This document shows, piece after piece, positions 38,626 through 46,375 of a DNA stretch of 49,510 nt. A program made the translations under genes and the position numbers. The notes below the pieces were generated by a model, which was given only the letters and a program-made list of their open reading frames with translations, ran no database searches and was not told the DNA's origin. Numbering within the stretch: position 1 is the stretch's first letter; each line of letters begins with the position of its first letter. This DNA is from an uncultured Oscillospiraceae bacterium (GTDB lineage Bacteria > Bacillota > Clostridia > Oscillospirales > Oscillospiraceae): NCBI GenBank assembly GCA_947588605.1, contig CANPYK010000015.1, positions 1 to 49,510 of the forward strand, in the 5' to 3' direction.

Positions 38626-39909
38626 TCACACCTTCTCCAGCGCCTGGGAGATGTCGGAGATGAGGTCGGAGGCGTCCTCGAGGCCGCAGGACATGCGGAC
38701 GAGGTCGGGGGTGATGCCGGCGGCGATGAGCTCGGCGTCGTTCATCTGGCGGTGGGTGGCGGAGGCCGGGTGGAGGCAGCAGGTGCGGGCGTCGGCCACG
38801 TGGGTCTCGATGGCGCCCAGCTTTAAGTGCTTCATGAACGTCTCGGCGGCGGCGCGGCCGCCCTTGAAGCCAAAGCTCACCACGCCGCAGGTGCCGCTGG
38901 GCATATACTTCCTGGCAATCTCATGGTACTTGTCGCCCTCAAGGCCGGGGTAGATGACGAAGCTCACCTTCGGGTGGCCCTTGAGGAATTTCGCCACGGC
39001 CAGGGCGTTTTCACAGTGGCGGGGCATCCGGACGTGGAGGCTCTCCAGCCCCAGGTTGAGGATGAAGGCGTTTTGCGGCGACTGGATGGAGCCGAAGTCC
39101 CGCATGAGCTGGGCGGTGCACTTGGTGATGAACGCCCCGCCCAGGCCGAATTTCTCGGCGTAGGTGACGCCGTGGTAGCTGTCGTCGGGGGTGGTGAGGC
39201 CGGGGAACTTGTCGGCGTGGGCCAGCCAGTCGAAGTTGCCGCTGTCCACGATGGCGCCGCCCACGCCGGCGCCGTGGCCGTCCATGTATTTGGTGGTGGA
39301 GTGGGTGACGATGTCGGCGCCCCACTCGAAGGGCCGGCAGTTGACGGGCGTGGCGAAGGTGTTGTCCACGATGAGGGGCACGCCGTGCTCGTGCGCCGCC
39401 CTGGCGAACTTCTCGATGTCCAGCACCGTGAGGGCGGGGTTGGCGATCGTCTCGCCGAAGACGGCCTTGGTGTTGGGCCGGAAAGCGGCGTCCAGCTCCT
39501 CCGGGGTGCAGTCCGGGGAGACGAAGGTGAAGTCCACGCCCATCTTCCGCATGGTGACGTGGAAGAGGTTGTAGGTGCCGCCGTAGATGGTGGAGCTGGC
39601 CACCACGTGGTCGCCGCAGGTGGCGATGTTGAAAACGGCGTAGAAGTTGGCCGCCTGGCCGGAGCTGGTGAGCATGGCCGCCGTGCCGCCCTCCAGCGCC
39701 GCGATCTTCGCCGCCACCATGTCGTTGGTGGGGTTTTGGAGGCGCGTGTAGAAGTAGCCGGACTCCTCCAGGTCGAAGAGCCTGCCCATGTGCTCGCTGG
39801 TGTCGTATTTAAAGGTGGTGGACTGGATGATGGGGATCTGCCGCGGCTCCCCGTTCCCGGGGGTGTACCCGGCCTGTACGCACTTTGTGCCAATGCCCTG
39901 TTTGGTCAT
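38626..39909 (-). CDS. metY: O-acetylhomoserine sulfhydrylase
   Basis: This 427-residue PLP enzyme of the Cys/Met metabolism family makes homocysteine from O-acetylhomoserine and sulfide. Family motifs are YTRLQNPTNDMVAAKIAALEGG truncated here to its core PTNDMVAAKIAALEGG, VDNTFATPVNCRPFEWGADI, and the PLP lysine in HSTTKYMDGHG. The length fits MetY, which is longer than MetB/MetC. GAGAGGG lies before the ATG and a good promoter upstream. No SAM riboswitch is visible in the short leader. It is transcribed alone. Confidence 0.93.
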   Translation of the reverse strand: MTKQGIGTKCVQAGYTPGNGEPRQIPIIQSTTFKYDTSEHMGRLFDLEESGYFYTRLQNPTNDMVAAKIAALEGGTAAMLTSSGQAANFYAVFNIATCGDHVVASSTIYGGTYNLFHVTMRKMGVDFTFVSPDCTPEELDAAFRPNTKAVFGETIANPALTVLDIEKFARAAHEHGVPLIVDNTFATPVNCRPFEWGADIVTHSTTKYMDGHGAGVGGAIVDSGNFDWLAHADKFPGLTTPDDSYHGVTYAEKFGLGGAFITKCTAQLMRDFGSIQSPQNAFILNLGLESLHVRMPRHCENALAVAKFLKGHPKVSFVIYPGLEGDKYHEIARKYMPSGTCGVVSFGFKGGRAAAETFMKHLKLGAIETHVADARTCCLHPASATHRQMNDAELIAAGITPDLVRMSCGLEDASDLISDISQALEKV

Positions 39910-39944
39910 AAGAAACCCTCTCTTTACTTGAATTGGATGGCTAT

Positions 39945-39973
39945 AGCTTAGACTTTCAGCGCCGTTTTGTCAA
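39945..39973 (-). promoter_or_regulatory. Promoter of metY
   Basis: On the minus strand TTGACA (39973-39968), 17 bp, TAAGCT (39950-39945). Confidence 0.75.
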
Positions 39974-40004
39974 GACGCCTTTTGTGCCGGCCGCGCTTTT
40001 CCTG

Positions 40005-40033
40005 TTGAAAACGGTCCTTCCCTGTGGTAAAAT
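40005..40033 (+). promoter_or_regulatory. Promoter of the guanylate-kinase-like gene
   Basis: TTGAAA (40005-40010), 17 bp, TAAAAT (40028-40033), with TGG before the -10. Confidence 0.75.
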
Positions 40034-40060
40034 CAAACCATCCGAAAGGGGGTTGGCGGG

Positions 40061-40642
40061 ATGAGCAGGATCTTTTGCCTGGTGGGGAAGAGCGGCGCGG
40101 GGAAGGACACGCTGTACGCGGCGGTGACGGCGCGGTACGGGGACCGCCTCACGCCCATCGTGCCCTGCACCACCCGGCCCAGGCGGGCGGGGGAGCGCAA
40201 CGGGGAAAACTACTTCTTCGTGACGGAGCAGGAGCTGCGGGGCCTGGAGGAGCGCGGCCAGGTCATCGAAAAGCGGGTCTACCAGACGGTGCAGGGCCCC
40301 TGGACATACTTCACCCGGCGGTTTTCACTGCTGGAGGGCCGCGATTATATCGTCATCACCACCCTGGAGGGGGCGCGGTCCTTCATCCGGGCCTTCGGCG
40401 CGGACACGGTGCGGACGGTGTACCTCACCCTTCCCGACGGCCAGCGCCTGCGCCGCTGTCTGGACCGGGAGGACGCCCAGCCCGCCCCCAACTACGCCGA
40501 GCTCTGCCGCCGGTACCTGGCCGACGAGCGGGACTTCTCCCCGGAGGCCCTGGCCTCCCTCCCCAACCTCCACCCCCTGGACACCTCCTCTGACCTCCCC
40601 GACGCCCTGCGCCAGTGGGAGGAGATCTTCAACGGGAAATAA
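40061..40642 (+). CDS. Guanylate-kinase-like P-loop protein
   Basis: This 193-residue protein has the guanylate kinase P-loop GKSGAGKDT near residue 9-17. TTRPRRAGERNGENYFFV matches the GMP-binding region, and a short C-terminal half follows. The core GMP-contact Arg and Tyr-like residues are present, but the second half is diverged from Gmk. It could be a true guanylate kinase or a paralog of it. GGGGG lies upstream of the ATG and the gene has its own promoter. A normal gmk elsewhere in the genome would favour paralogy. Confidence 0.75.
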   Translation: MSRIFCLVGKSGAGKDTLYAAVTARYGDRLTPIVPCTTRPRRAGERNGENYFFVTEQELRGLEERGQVIEKRVYQTVQGPWTYFTRRFSLLEGRDYIVITTLEGARSFIRAFGADTVRTVYLTLPDGQRLRRCLDREDAQPAPNYAELCRRYLADERDFSPEALASLPNLHPLDTSSDLPDALRQWEEIFNGK

Positions 40643-40770
40643 GCGCGAAAAAGTCCGCCCCCTCTCCGCACAAAATGCCGGAATGACCCGCGCCCCGTCA
40701 AGAGGACAGAGAAAAGATTAAAATAAAGTTTACAGATCAGACAGCGCCTACGGTGCCGTTACGGCTACAG

Positions 40771-40814
40771 ATTCCGGTTACCTCTTTGCAGGCAACCGGA
40801 ATTTGCGGTTTTTT
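40771..40814 (+). terminator. Terminator-like hairpin at start of element wreckage
   Basis: ATTCCGGTT/AACCGGAAT arms with a 14-nt loop are followed by TTGCGGTTTTTT. It lies about 130 nt after the kinase-like gene. Confidence 0.6.
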
Positions 40815-41170
40815 ATGCCGCCATAGCCAGCGCGTGCTTCTCTACAGGCGTCAGTACACCGAGATTGCGCTGGACTCGTCTGATGTTGTAGTAGCGAATA
40901 TAACCCTCAATCGTTTGGACGAGAGACTGCTTGCTGTTGAACCGTTTACCATAGTAGCACTCCCGCTTCAGGATTCCCCAGAAGCCCTCCATGGGGCCGT
41001 TGTCAATGCACCGTCCTACGCGGGACATGCTCTGTACCATACCGGCCTGTTCCAGCTTGTGGTGGAAGACCCTGCTTGTGTATTGGAATCCCCTGTCGCT
41101 GTGGAAGAGGGGATGCGCGTCAGGGCTGGCCGCAACCGCCCTGTCAAAAGTCTTGTAGACCAATAGGGTA
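40813..41170 (-). pseudogene. IS3-family transposase, C-terminal fragment
   Basis: The encoded part reads HPLFHSDRGFQYTS, GRCIDNGPMEGFWGILKRE and IEGYIRYYNIRRVQRNLG, the last two acidic motifs of the DDE domain and the C-terminus of IS3/IS150-group transposases. The first catalytic Asp and the HTH (orfA) part are missing. The upstream frame switches at about 41170 into a DUF1016 fragment. No terminal inverted repeat is seen. It is a dead remnant. Confidence 0.85.
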
Positions 41171-41372
41171 TCGTTGCGAGAATGCGCTGGTAGTACATGG
41201 TGTGGATCTGCCGCTCCAACTGCCGGACGCTCCAGCAGGATTTGGAGCACTCGGAGGTGTAGAACTCACGGGCCTTGTCATTCTGTATCCGCATGAGAAG
41301 GCGATAATGGGACCAGCTCAAAACGCTACACAGTGTGTAGCGTTTTGGGAACATAAGATAAAACTGCCTCAC
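41171..41372 (-). pseudogene. DUF1016/YhcG nuclease family fragment
   Basis: About 66 codons encode MRQFYLMFPKRYTL, LSWSHYRLLMRIQNDKAREF and WSVRQLERQIHTMYYQRILA, the hallmark central region of DUF1016 (YhcG, PDDEXK_9) proteins. The C-terminal nuclease domain and most of the N-terminus are absent. The frame starts abruptly at the junction with the primase fragment and ends where IS3 sequence begins. A formerly functional accessory gene was cut on both sides. Confidence 0.8.
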
Positions 41373-41374
41373 AG

Positions 41375-41932
41375 TATATCCCTTTTACAGACGAACAAAA
41401 GCTCCGTGCCGGGGACGTGGATCTGGAGGAATTCCTGCTCCGGCGCGGGGAGAAGTTCATCGTCTCCGGGCAGGAGAAGCGGATGGCCAGCAACCACAGT
41501 ATCACTGTTCGGGGCAACGAGTGGTACGATCACGCCACCGGCAAGGGCGGCGGGCCGGTGCCCTTCGTGCGGAGCTACTACGGCCGTTCCTACCCGGAGG
41601 CGGTGACGATGCTGTTGGGCGGCGACGCTAAAATAGCGTACCCCTCCGCCAAGGAGCGAAAGCCGGCACCGCCAAAGGAGTTTGTGCTGCCGGAGAAATA
41701 TGAAAATATGCGCCGGGTGTTCGCGTACCTTGTGGACACCCGGCGTATTGATTCTTCCGTGGTGTCGTACTTTGCCAAGCGGGGACTTCTCTACGAGGAC
41801 GCCAAGCATCACAACTGCGTGTTCGTTGGTTGGGACGAGGAAGGCATCCCCCGGCACGCCCACGCGCGCAGTTCCAACAGCTTCGGGAAGCCCTTCCGCA
41901 TAAACATCGAGGGCAGCGACCCGCGGTACAGC
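41375..41932 (+). pseudogene. Mobile-element primase (DUF3991/TOPRIM), 3' truncated
   Basis: The frame reads YIPFTDEQKLRAGDVDLEEF, VRGNEWYDHATGKGGGPVPF, YPEAVTMLLGG and FGKPFRINIEGSDPRYS. This is the CHC2-like zinc-less start and DUF3991 part of DNA primases carried by Clostridia conjugative elements. There is no ATG at the 5' end; a GTG at 41417 could start a shortened product. The TOPRIM domain is lost, because the frame runs into a group II intron tail after RYS. It is probably non-functional. Confidence 0.8.
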
Positions 41933-42107
41933 TTAGAATCCTCGCTGGCCTATCCGAAATCACACAGTTATGAAAATGCTTTCAATTGGAAACTGAATAA
42001 ACGGAAAACGCTTGCAATTGATGGAACGCCGGATGAGGTGAAAGCTCATGTCCGGTGTGGCGTGGGGGAAAATCCGGAGATTATTTCAAAGGATTACCTA
42101 TCACGAT
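41933..42107 (+). mobile_element. Group II intron 3' end (domains V-VI)
   Basis: Domain V is at about 42027-42060: CCGGATGAG, GTGAAAG, CTCATGTCCGG. A GGGGGAAAATCCGGAG linker follows, then a domain VI stem-like part and the 3' end ACCTATCACGAT. The catalytic 5' domains and the intron-encoded reverse transcriptase are missing. The VirD4 exon resumes directly after it. The 5' limit is set by the loss of primase homology. Confidence 0.75.
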
Positions 42108-42109
42108 AG

Positions 42110-42418
42110 GACACCATCTTCGGTGGCTTTGCGCCGAACTCCCAGACCGCCGAGGTGCTGTCCAAGGCCCTCGGCAGCCGCACGGTGATGAGTGGCAGTA
42201 TCTCCAGGAGCAAGAACGACCCCAGCGAATCCCTGCAGATGATGGAGCGACCCCTGATGACCCCGGATGAGTTGAAAGCCATCCCCAAGGGCAGCTTCAT
42301 CGTCATGAAAACCGGCTTCCACCCCGTCCAGACGCGGCTGCGGCTCTACTTTGATTGGGGCATCACCTTCGGCGACCCATACATTCTCCCGGAGAAGTCC
42401 GCCAGGAAGGTGGCCTAG
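42110..42418 (+). pseudogene. VirD4/TraG coupling protein, C-terminal fragment
   Basis: About 102 codons encode DTIFGGFAPNSQTAEVLSKA, GSRTVMSGSISRSK and FIVMKTGFHPVQTRLRLYFD, the C-terminal domain of type IV secretion coupling proteins (TraG/VirD4) of Tn1549-like elements. The ATPase body is gone; the group II intron end stands in its place. This shows that the wreckage derives from a conjugative element. Confidence 0.85.
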
Positions 42419-42582
42419 GTCGAATTTTCAGAATCCCTAAAGCTGCCGTTATCGATTATCTCACGGAAAGATGAGGTCAAAAAACTTTGCGTTTTCCAGT
42501 TGTTGTGATAGCTATTCCGCACAAGGTGTGGTATGCTTGTGCTGTCAATGGCAGGGAAACGGCCTAAAAAGGAGGTCAAAAA

Positions 42583-43347
42583 ATGATTACAGGCAGCCTG
42601 CAAAAGAAAAACGGATCGTACTATGCGGCATTAAATCTAAAGGTCGATGGCAAAAGAAAAGTCAAATGGATCGCCACCGGCCTGCCCGTGGAGGGTACAA
42701 GCATCAGAAAGGCGCAAAAGGCTCTGGACCAGATCAGAGCGGTCTATGAGAAGCTGGAGGAGGAACAACTCGTCCGCTCGGCGCTGGAGACGCAGCGGCG
42801 GCTCAACCCTGATGCGGAACTCATGTTCCAGGACTACATGGCCAAGTGGCTGAAATCATCCCGCTCCACCATTGCGGCCACCACATACACAAGCTATAAC
42901 GACATGGTTCAATCCAGAATCCGTACCCTTCCGCTGATCCCGGCAGTCGAGGAGCTCCTTCTGAATGTAAAGGAGAAGCAGGAGATGTACAAGGCGCTCT
43001 TTAAAAAGAGCTACTGCCCGGATTACATCGACTATGTGTGCGTGGACCAACTGGGGAAGATCCTGCGTCCCAATTACTTAACGGAGCACTTCGCATGGCT
43101 CTTGGAAAAATACGGGCTTCGGAAAATACGCTTCCATGACCTTCGCCATAGCTGCGCCAGTCTCCTGCTCCAAAACGGCATCTCCATGAAGCAGATCCAG
43201 ATCTGGCTTGGTCACAGCACCTTCTCCACCACGGCGGACATCTACGCACATCTGGACTACACGGCCCAGGAGGAGTCAGCGGCAACCATGGGGAGCCTGT
43301 TCAAGAAAGACAGGTCCGCAGATAAAAAAGTCGTCGCAGGTCAGTGA
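42583..43347 (+). pseudogene. int: Tyrosine integrase with internal in-frame deletion
   Basis: This 254-residue frame starts with a good AAAGGAGG site. The N-terminus is the arm-binding and SAM-like part (YYAALNLKVDGKRKVKWIAT; FQDYMAKWLKSSRSTIAATT). After residue 112 it jumps to RTLPLIPAVEELLLNVK, which in full-length relatives (about 380-400 residues) lies after the first catalytic Arg and the beta-hairpin Lys. HDLRH (H185, R188), LGHS (H211) and the Tyr (Y221, ADIYAHLD) are intact. Loss of the first Arg block should abolish recombination. Its stop codon lies in the hairpin beside the tRNA-Ser att core. Confidence 0.85.
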
Positions 43348-43358
43348 CCTGCGACGAC
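43330..43358 (-). terminator. Perfect hairpin, terminator of the tRNA-Ser strand
   Basis: 14-bp arms (GTCGTCGCAGGTCA and complement) around one G, followed on the minus strand by TTTTTT. The plus strand encodes the last codons and the TGA of the integrase. Confidence 0.8.
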
Positions 43359-43359
43359 G

Positions 43360-43414
43360 TGGCGGAGATGGAGGGATTCGAACCCCCGGACGGTTGCCCG
43401 TCAACTGATTTCGA
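43360..43414 (-). other. tRNA-Ser(CGA) 3' fragment, att core
   Basis: Minus strand: anticodon loop CTCGAAA, stem TCAGT, variable arm TGACGGGCAACCGTC, T arm GGGGGTTCGAATCCCTC, acceptor CATCTCC, then GCCA. The 5' half of the tRNA (acceptor GGAGATG, D arm) is absent. This is the usual attachment core left by tyrosine integrases at tRNA genes. Confidence 0.85.
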
Positions 43415-43837
43415 GGGCAATAGGTCACGTGGAATATAGATGCCTTTGAGGTTCTCACAGCTCCCCGTGTACCGGATTCCACGCGGATTTCTTCCAGCTC
43501 TGAAAGCGTAGAAAACAGCGTAAGAAACGTAGAAGTCCCTGAGAGAAGAAAAGGAAAAAGTCAGAAATACCAAGGGGTTTGGGACTCGAACGGCAACATG
43601 GACTGCCCGATTTTGTACCCGTAAGCGCATGAGGAATTTAGAGGTTTTTTGGAAATGTAAAAGTGCGAAATGCCAACGGGTTTGACCGCCTCCGTCATGA
43701 CAGAGAGGACGGTGACGGGCATAAACTTCGGAGATGTGTTAGAAAAGTGTTAGAAATCGCCCAAAAATTGGGCCCACAACAAAAAACTTAGGTTGCACTC
43801 CCTGCCATTGACGAGATCAATACATACGGAGGCAATC
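43415..43837. other. Intergenic region with att-flank repeats
   Basis: No gene is supported. It contains GTGTTAGAAA twice (43736-43745 and 43747-43756, 11-bp period), a GCCCAAAAATTGGGC hairpin (43759-43773) and CGTAGAAA/CGTAAGAAA/CGTAGAAG motifs near 43508-43530. These may be integrase arm sites. Confidence 0.5.
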
Positions 43838-44458
43838 ATGGCAACAGATTACTCACATATACTCCTGGAATACCCGGATAAGATATCAATAGAGCAGCTT
43901 TATCGAATATGTCATTTCAGCAAGCGAAAATGCAAATGGCTGCTTGAAAACGGATATATTCCCTGTAAAAATAGAGGAACGAAAACCTGGAAGTTTGTTA
44001 TTAGAACTGTGGACGTAGTGGAGTATCTGACACTTCTGGAAACGGACGTAACCAGAGCGCCGCCGTCAGGGATATTCAGTACCGTTCCAGCGAGGCAGAG
44101 AGCAAGCGCACCGTTGGAAAAAGTGCCGGAGGAAAATATCCATAGCTTCCTGCGTGAACGGTGGAGTGACAAACCTGACGCACTTACCATAGGAGATGTA
44201 TCTCAACTGACAGGGTACACCAAGACAAACATACGCAGTTGGATCACTGAGCATCGGCTGAAATACGTCCTTATCCTGAATGAAATCATAATTCCAAAAG
44301 ATTGGCTGATTGAATGTTTTTCAATCATCATGAAAAAACGCTGCTCTGAAATGTCAGAGGAGCAAAAGGCACTGATGGAGGAGTTGATGAAAAGAGGAAC
44401 AGGAGGATGCCCCTTGCCGGAGGGTGAGGACGGTCTTACTTTGGGCGAGTTCCAGTAA
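43838..44458 (+). CDS. Double helix-turn-helix (excisionase-like) protein
   Basis: This 206-residue protein has two MerR/excisionase-like helix-turn-helix units: about 15-60 (ISIEQLYRICHFSKRKCKWL) and about 122-165 (LTIGDVSQLTGYTKTNIRSW), joined by a Pro-rich linker. Each ends with a strand typical of a wing (KFVIRTVDVVEYL; ILNEIIIPKDWLIEC). GGAGG lies 6 nt upstream of the ATG. It is the first gene on the right side of the att core, in the position where recombination directionality factors occur. A role in excision or in regulating the island is inferred. Confidence 0.7.
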   Translation: MATDYSHILLEYPDKISIEQLYRICHFSKRKCKWLLENGYIPCKNRGTKTWKFVIRTVDVVEYLTLLETDVTRAPPSGIFSTVPARQRASAPLEKVPEENIHSFLRERWSDKPDALTIGDVSQLTGYTKTNIRSWITEHRLKYVLILNEIIIPKDWLIECFSIIMKKRCSEMSEEQKALMEELMKRGTGGCPLPEGEDGLTLGEFQ

Positions 44459-44492
44459 TTACAGGCTTCATTTAATCCATATAGTTAGAAGA

Positions 44493-44522
44493 ACCGGGAC
44501 GGAAACGCCCCGGTCATTTTAT
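44493..44522 (+). terminator. Terminator after double-HTH gene
   Basis: ACCGGG/CCCGGT arms with a 10-nt loop, then CATTTTATTAT. Confidence 0.65.
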
Positions 44523-44541
44523 TATACGAGGAGGACAGCTT

Positions 44542-45246
44542 ATGAAAGAAATCAGCGAAGAAGCAAAGGTACGGTTTTTCGAGGAGGTCGGCATCTGCCT
44601 GAAGCGGGGTGGCTTTCAAACCGGTCCCGTGGAGGATGGGTTTATGCCGGTTTTCTGGCAGGAGGCTCCTCTGTGCCGGGTGAACGGCGTGGGCGGGGTC
44701 AGGTACCGCAGCGAGGTGACGAGGGACCCCGGCTCGGAGGCGGCGCTGAACCGGGCGATAGACATCGTCAACGTCACCGAAGAATATATGCGGCTTCTGG
44801 AAAAGGCGCCGCAGCTCAACGCCACGGGGCTGGACGAGAGCTATAAGCTCCTCAACGAGTTCAACAGCGCCGTGCTGGCCGCCCATCACACCCCCCGCCA
44901 TGGCTGGGATTTCGTGACTTGGTGCCGGGATTACAGCGGAGAAGGTGTGACGCAGGGGCATTACGTCGGCGGCGATTACGAGGGAGCCAAGCGGGACTTC
45001 ACTATCCGTGCCGGGCTTGTGCCGCAAAAGGAATTGTTCTCTCAGGAACAGCTGGCGGAGATCCATCGCTGTGTGGAAACGGTCCGTGACATGGATTTCC
45101 CCATGACCGTACAGAGAGAAGGCCGCATGGATGGCATCCTCAACCAAATCAGAAGGGCGGTGCCGGACCTGGACGCGCGGATCGGGCAGGCACAGAACGA
45201 GGATGGGCAGATTGCGGATCATACTCAATGGTCGCAGACGATGTGA
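44542..45246 (+). CDS. Hypothetical island protein
   Basis: This 234-residue soluble protein is not recognised. Features are an N-terminal helix (EISEEAKVRFFEEVGICLKR), a central WDFVTWCRDYSGEGVTQGHY and a C-terminal helical region ending near DHTQWSQTM. Proteins of this look accompany ArdA and small acidic proteins in large Clostridia islands. GAGGAGG is 7 nt upstream. It ends 11 nt before the next gene, so the two form a transcript. Confidence 0.6.
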   Translation: MKEISEEAKVRFFEEVGICLKRGGFQTGPVEDGFMPVFWQEAPLCRVNGVGGVRYRSEVTRDPGSEAALNRAIDIVNVTEEYMRLLEKAPQLNATGLDESYKLLNEFNSAVLAAHHTPRHGWDFVTWCRDYSGEGVTQGHYVGGDYEGAKRDFTIRAGLVPQKELFSQEQLAEIHRCVETVRDMDFPMTVQREGRMDGILNQIRRAVPDLDARIGQAQNEDGQIADHTQWSQTM

Positions 45247-45257
45247 GGAGGTTCGAA

Positions 45258-45614
45258 ATGTCGATCCACTTTTCGTTGGTGACGGTCACGGCCAACGGGT
45301 ATGAGACGGAGTTTTTCGCGGCAAATACCCCTTGGAGCCGGGACGATTTGGAGGAGAACGATGACTTTCTGGACTTCATCGCAGATCTGGATGAGGCGCA
45401 GGATGTGGGTGTCCATGTGGAGGATTACATCTATGGAGAGGGAGAGGTCGAGGCGGCCAGCGAGGATGAGCTTGCGGACATCGCGGCGCGTGTGGAGCGC
45501 GACCCCGCCTTTCTCTCCGACCAATGCGACAACATTGCGGACAACGACTTTTCCTTCTGGTTTGAGCCGGAGGAGGGCATGGGACAAAGTAAATTTGGAC
45601 AGACGATGTACTGA
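45258..45614 (+). CDS. Strongly acidic small protein
   Basis: This 118-residue protein is very rich in Asp and Glu (RDDLEENDDFLDFIADLDEA; EGEVEAASEDELADIAARVE) with almost no Lys. It begins SIHFSLVTVTANGYETEFF. GAGGAGG precedes the ATG. High acidity and the neighbouring ArdA-like gene suggest a possible DNA-mimic or antirestriction role, but no family is recognised. A terminator follows immediately. Confidence 0.6.
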   Translation: MSIHFSLVTVTANGYETEFFAANTPWSRDDLEENDDFLDFIADLDEAQDVGVHVEDYIYGEGEVEAASEDELADIAARVERDPAFLSDQCDNIADNDFSFWFEPEEGMGQSKFGQTMY

Positions 45615-45646
45615 GCCGGGGCTTTCAATGAAGTTCCCGGCTTTTC
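45603..45646 (+). terminator. Terminator, copy 1 of a repeated module
   Basis: AGCCGGG/CCCGGCT stem (45614-45620/45636-45642) and TTTCTG. The 24 bp from 45603 match 47770-47793 with one difference. Confidence 0.8.
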
Positions 45647-45665
45647 TGTGAGCTGTATTTTCCAA

Positions 45666-45694
45666 TTGACAAACACACTCATTGGGTGTACCAT
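45666..45694 (+). promoter_or_regulatory. Promoter with inverted-repeat operator of the TA pair
   Basis: TTGACA (45666-45671), 17 bp, TACCAT (45689-45694). The spacer contains ACACTC-ATT-GGGTGT (45675-45689), a 6-3-6 inverted repeat with one mismatch, placed to block polymerase. Confidence 0.65.
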
Positions 45695-45712
45695 AGAAGC
45701 GAGGTGAGGCTC

Positions 45713-46363
45713 TTGAACATTCGGGAAATGAGAAGACGCTTAGGCGACACACAAAGCGAATTTGCCGCAAGGTACAATATTCCGTTTCGAACCATTCAAA
45801 ATTGGGAATCGGATATCCGCAAGCCGCCTGAATATCTTGTGGATTTACTGGAATACCGCGTGCAGACGGATCTTATTAACCGAAAGACAGCTTTGCTGCC
45901 AAGGTATGACCCCCAAAAGAGCAATCTTCCCAAGAGACGCGATTTTGTGGGGGCAATCTCTTGGCTTCAGGCGGTTCGGGACTGCATTGGGGAGGATGTC
46001 GTATTCGCGTTGGACGAGGCGCTTATGTGTCAAGGCCAATTTGGGGGGCGAAATGACGAGTTTGTCATATGGGTGTACGGCAGCAACTCTGTTTCCCGTT
46101 TTAATGGAGTGGTCGTCCTCGGCAATCAGGTAAGTTCATTCAATACAAAGGAGAAAAACGGATTAAAGTATACCGACTTCAACAGAACCATTGATGACGC
46201 TCTCGCCAATGAAGCTATCCTCGATATGCAGGGCATTACAGAGGCAATCAGCAAGTATTATTATCGGAACGGAAACAGCTTTGATGGAATCTCCGTGGCT
46301 CCCGAGTATCAGAGCAGATTTGAACGGCTGGCAAGGGAAGCGGTAGAATATTATGAAATGTAA
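45713..46363 (+). CDS. XRE-type antitoxin/regulator
   Basis: This 216-residue protein has an N-terminal helix-turn-helix (MRRRLGDTQSEFAARYNIPF, then RTIQNWESDIRKPPEYLVDL). A C-terminal domain of about 150 residues (KRRDFVGAISWLQAVRDCIG; FVIWVYGSNSVSRFNG) presumably neutralises the partner. The TTG at 45713 is chosen for GAGGTG 6 nt upstream; ATG 45728 has no site. It lies 12 nt ahead of the AbiEii-like toxin gene and behind an operator-bearing promoter, the usual layout of an autoregulated toxin-antitoxin operon. The antitoxin role is inferred. Confidence 0.75.
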   Translation: MNIREMRRRLGDTQSEFAARYNIPFRTIQNWESDIRKPPEYLVDLLEYRVQTDLINRKTALLPRYDPQKSNLPKRRDFVGAISWLQAVRDCIGEDVVFALDEALMCQGQFGGRNDEFVIWVYGSNSVSRFNGVVVLGNQVSSFNTKEKNGLKYTDFNRTIDDALANEAILDMQGITEAISKYYYRNGNSFDGISVAPEYQSRFERLAREAVEYYEM

Positions 46364-46375
46364 GAAGGTACGTCA

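Noticed and set aside
39910-40000. SAM riboswitch ahead of metY
   Set aside because: The leader is under 40 nt after the promoter -10 and lacks the SAM-I core.
43330-43358. Perfect hairpin considered as an integrase operator
   Set aside because: The T-run on the minus strand and the position after the tRNA 3' end explain it as a terminator.
43561-43640. Possible tRNA (TTTGGGACTCGAACGG)
   Set aside because: Resembles a T-arm complement, but no cloverleaf can be drawn around it.
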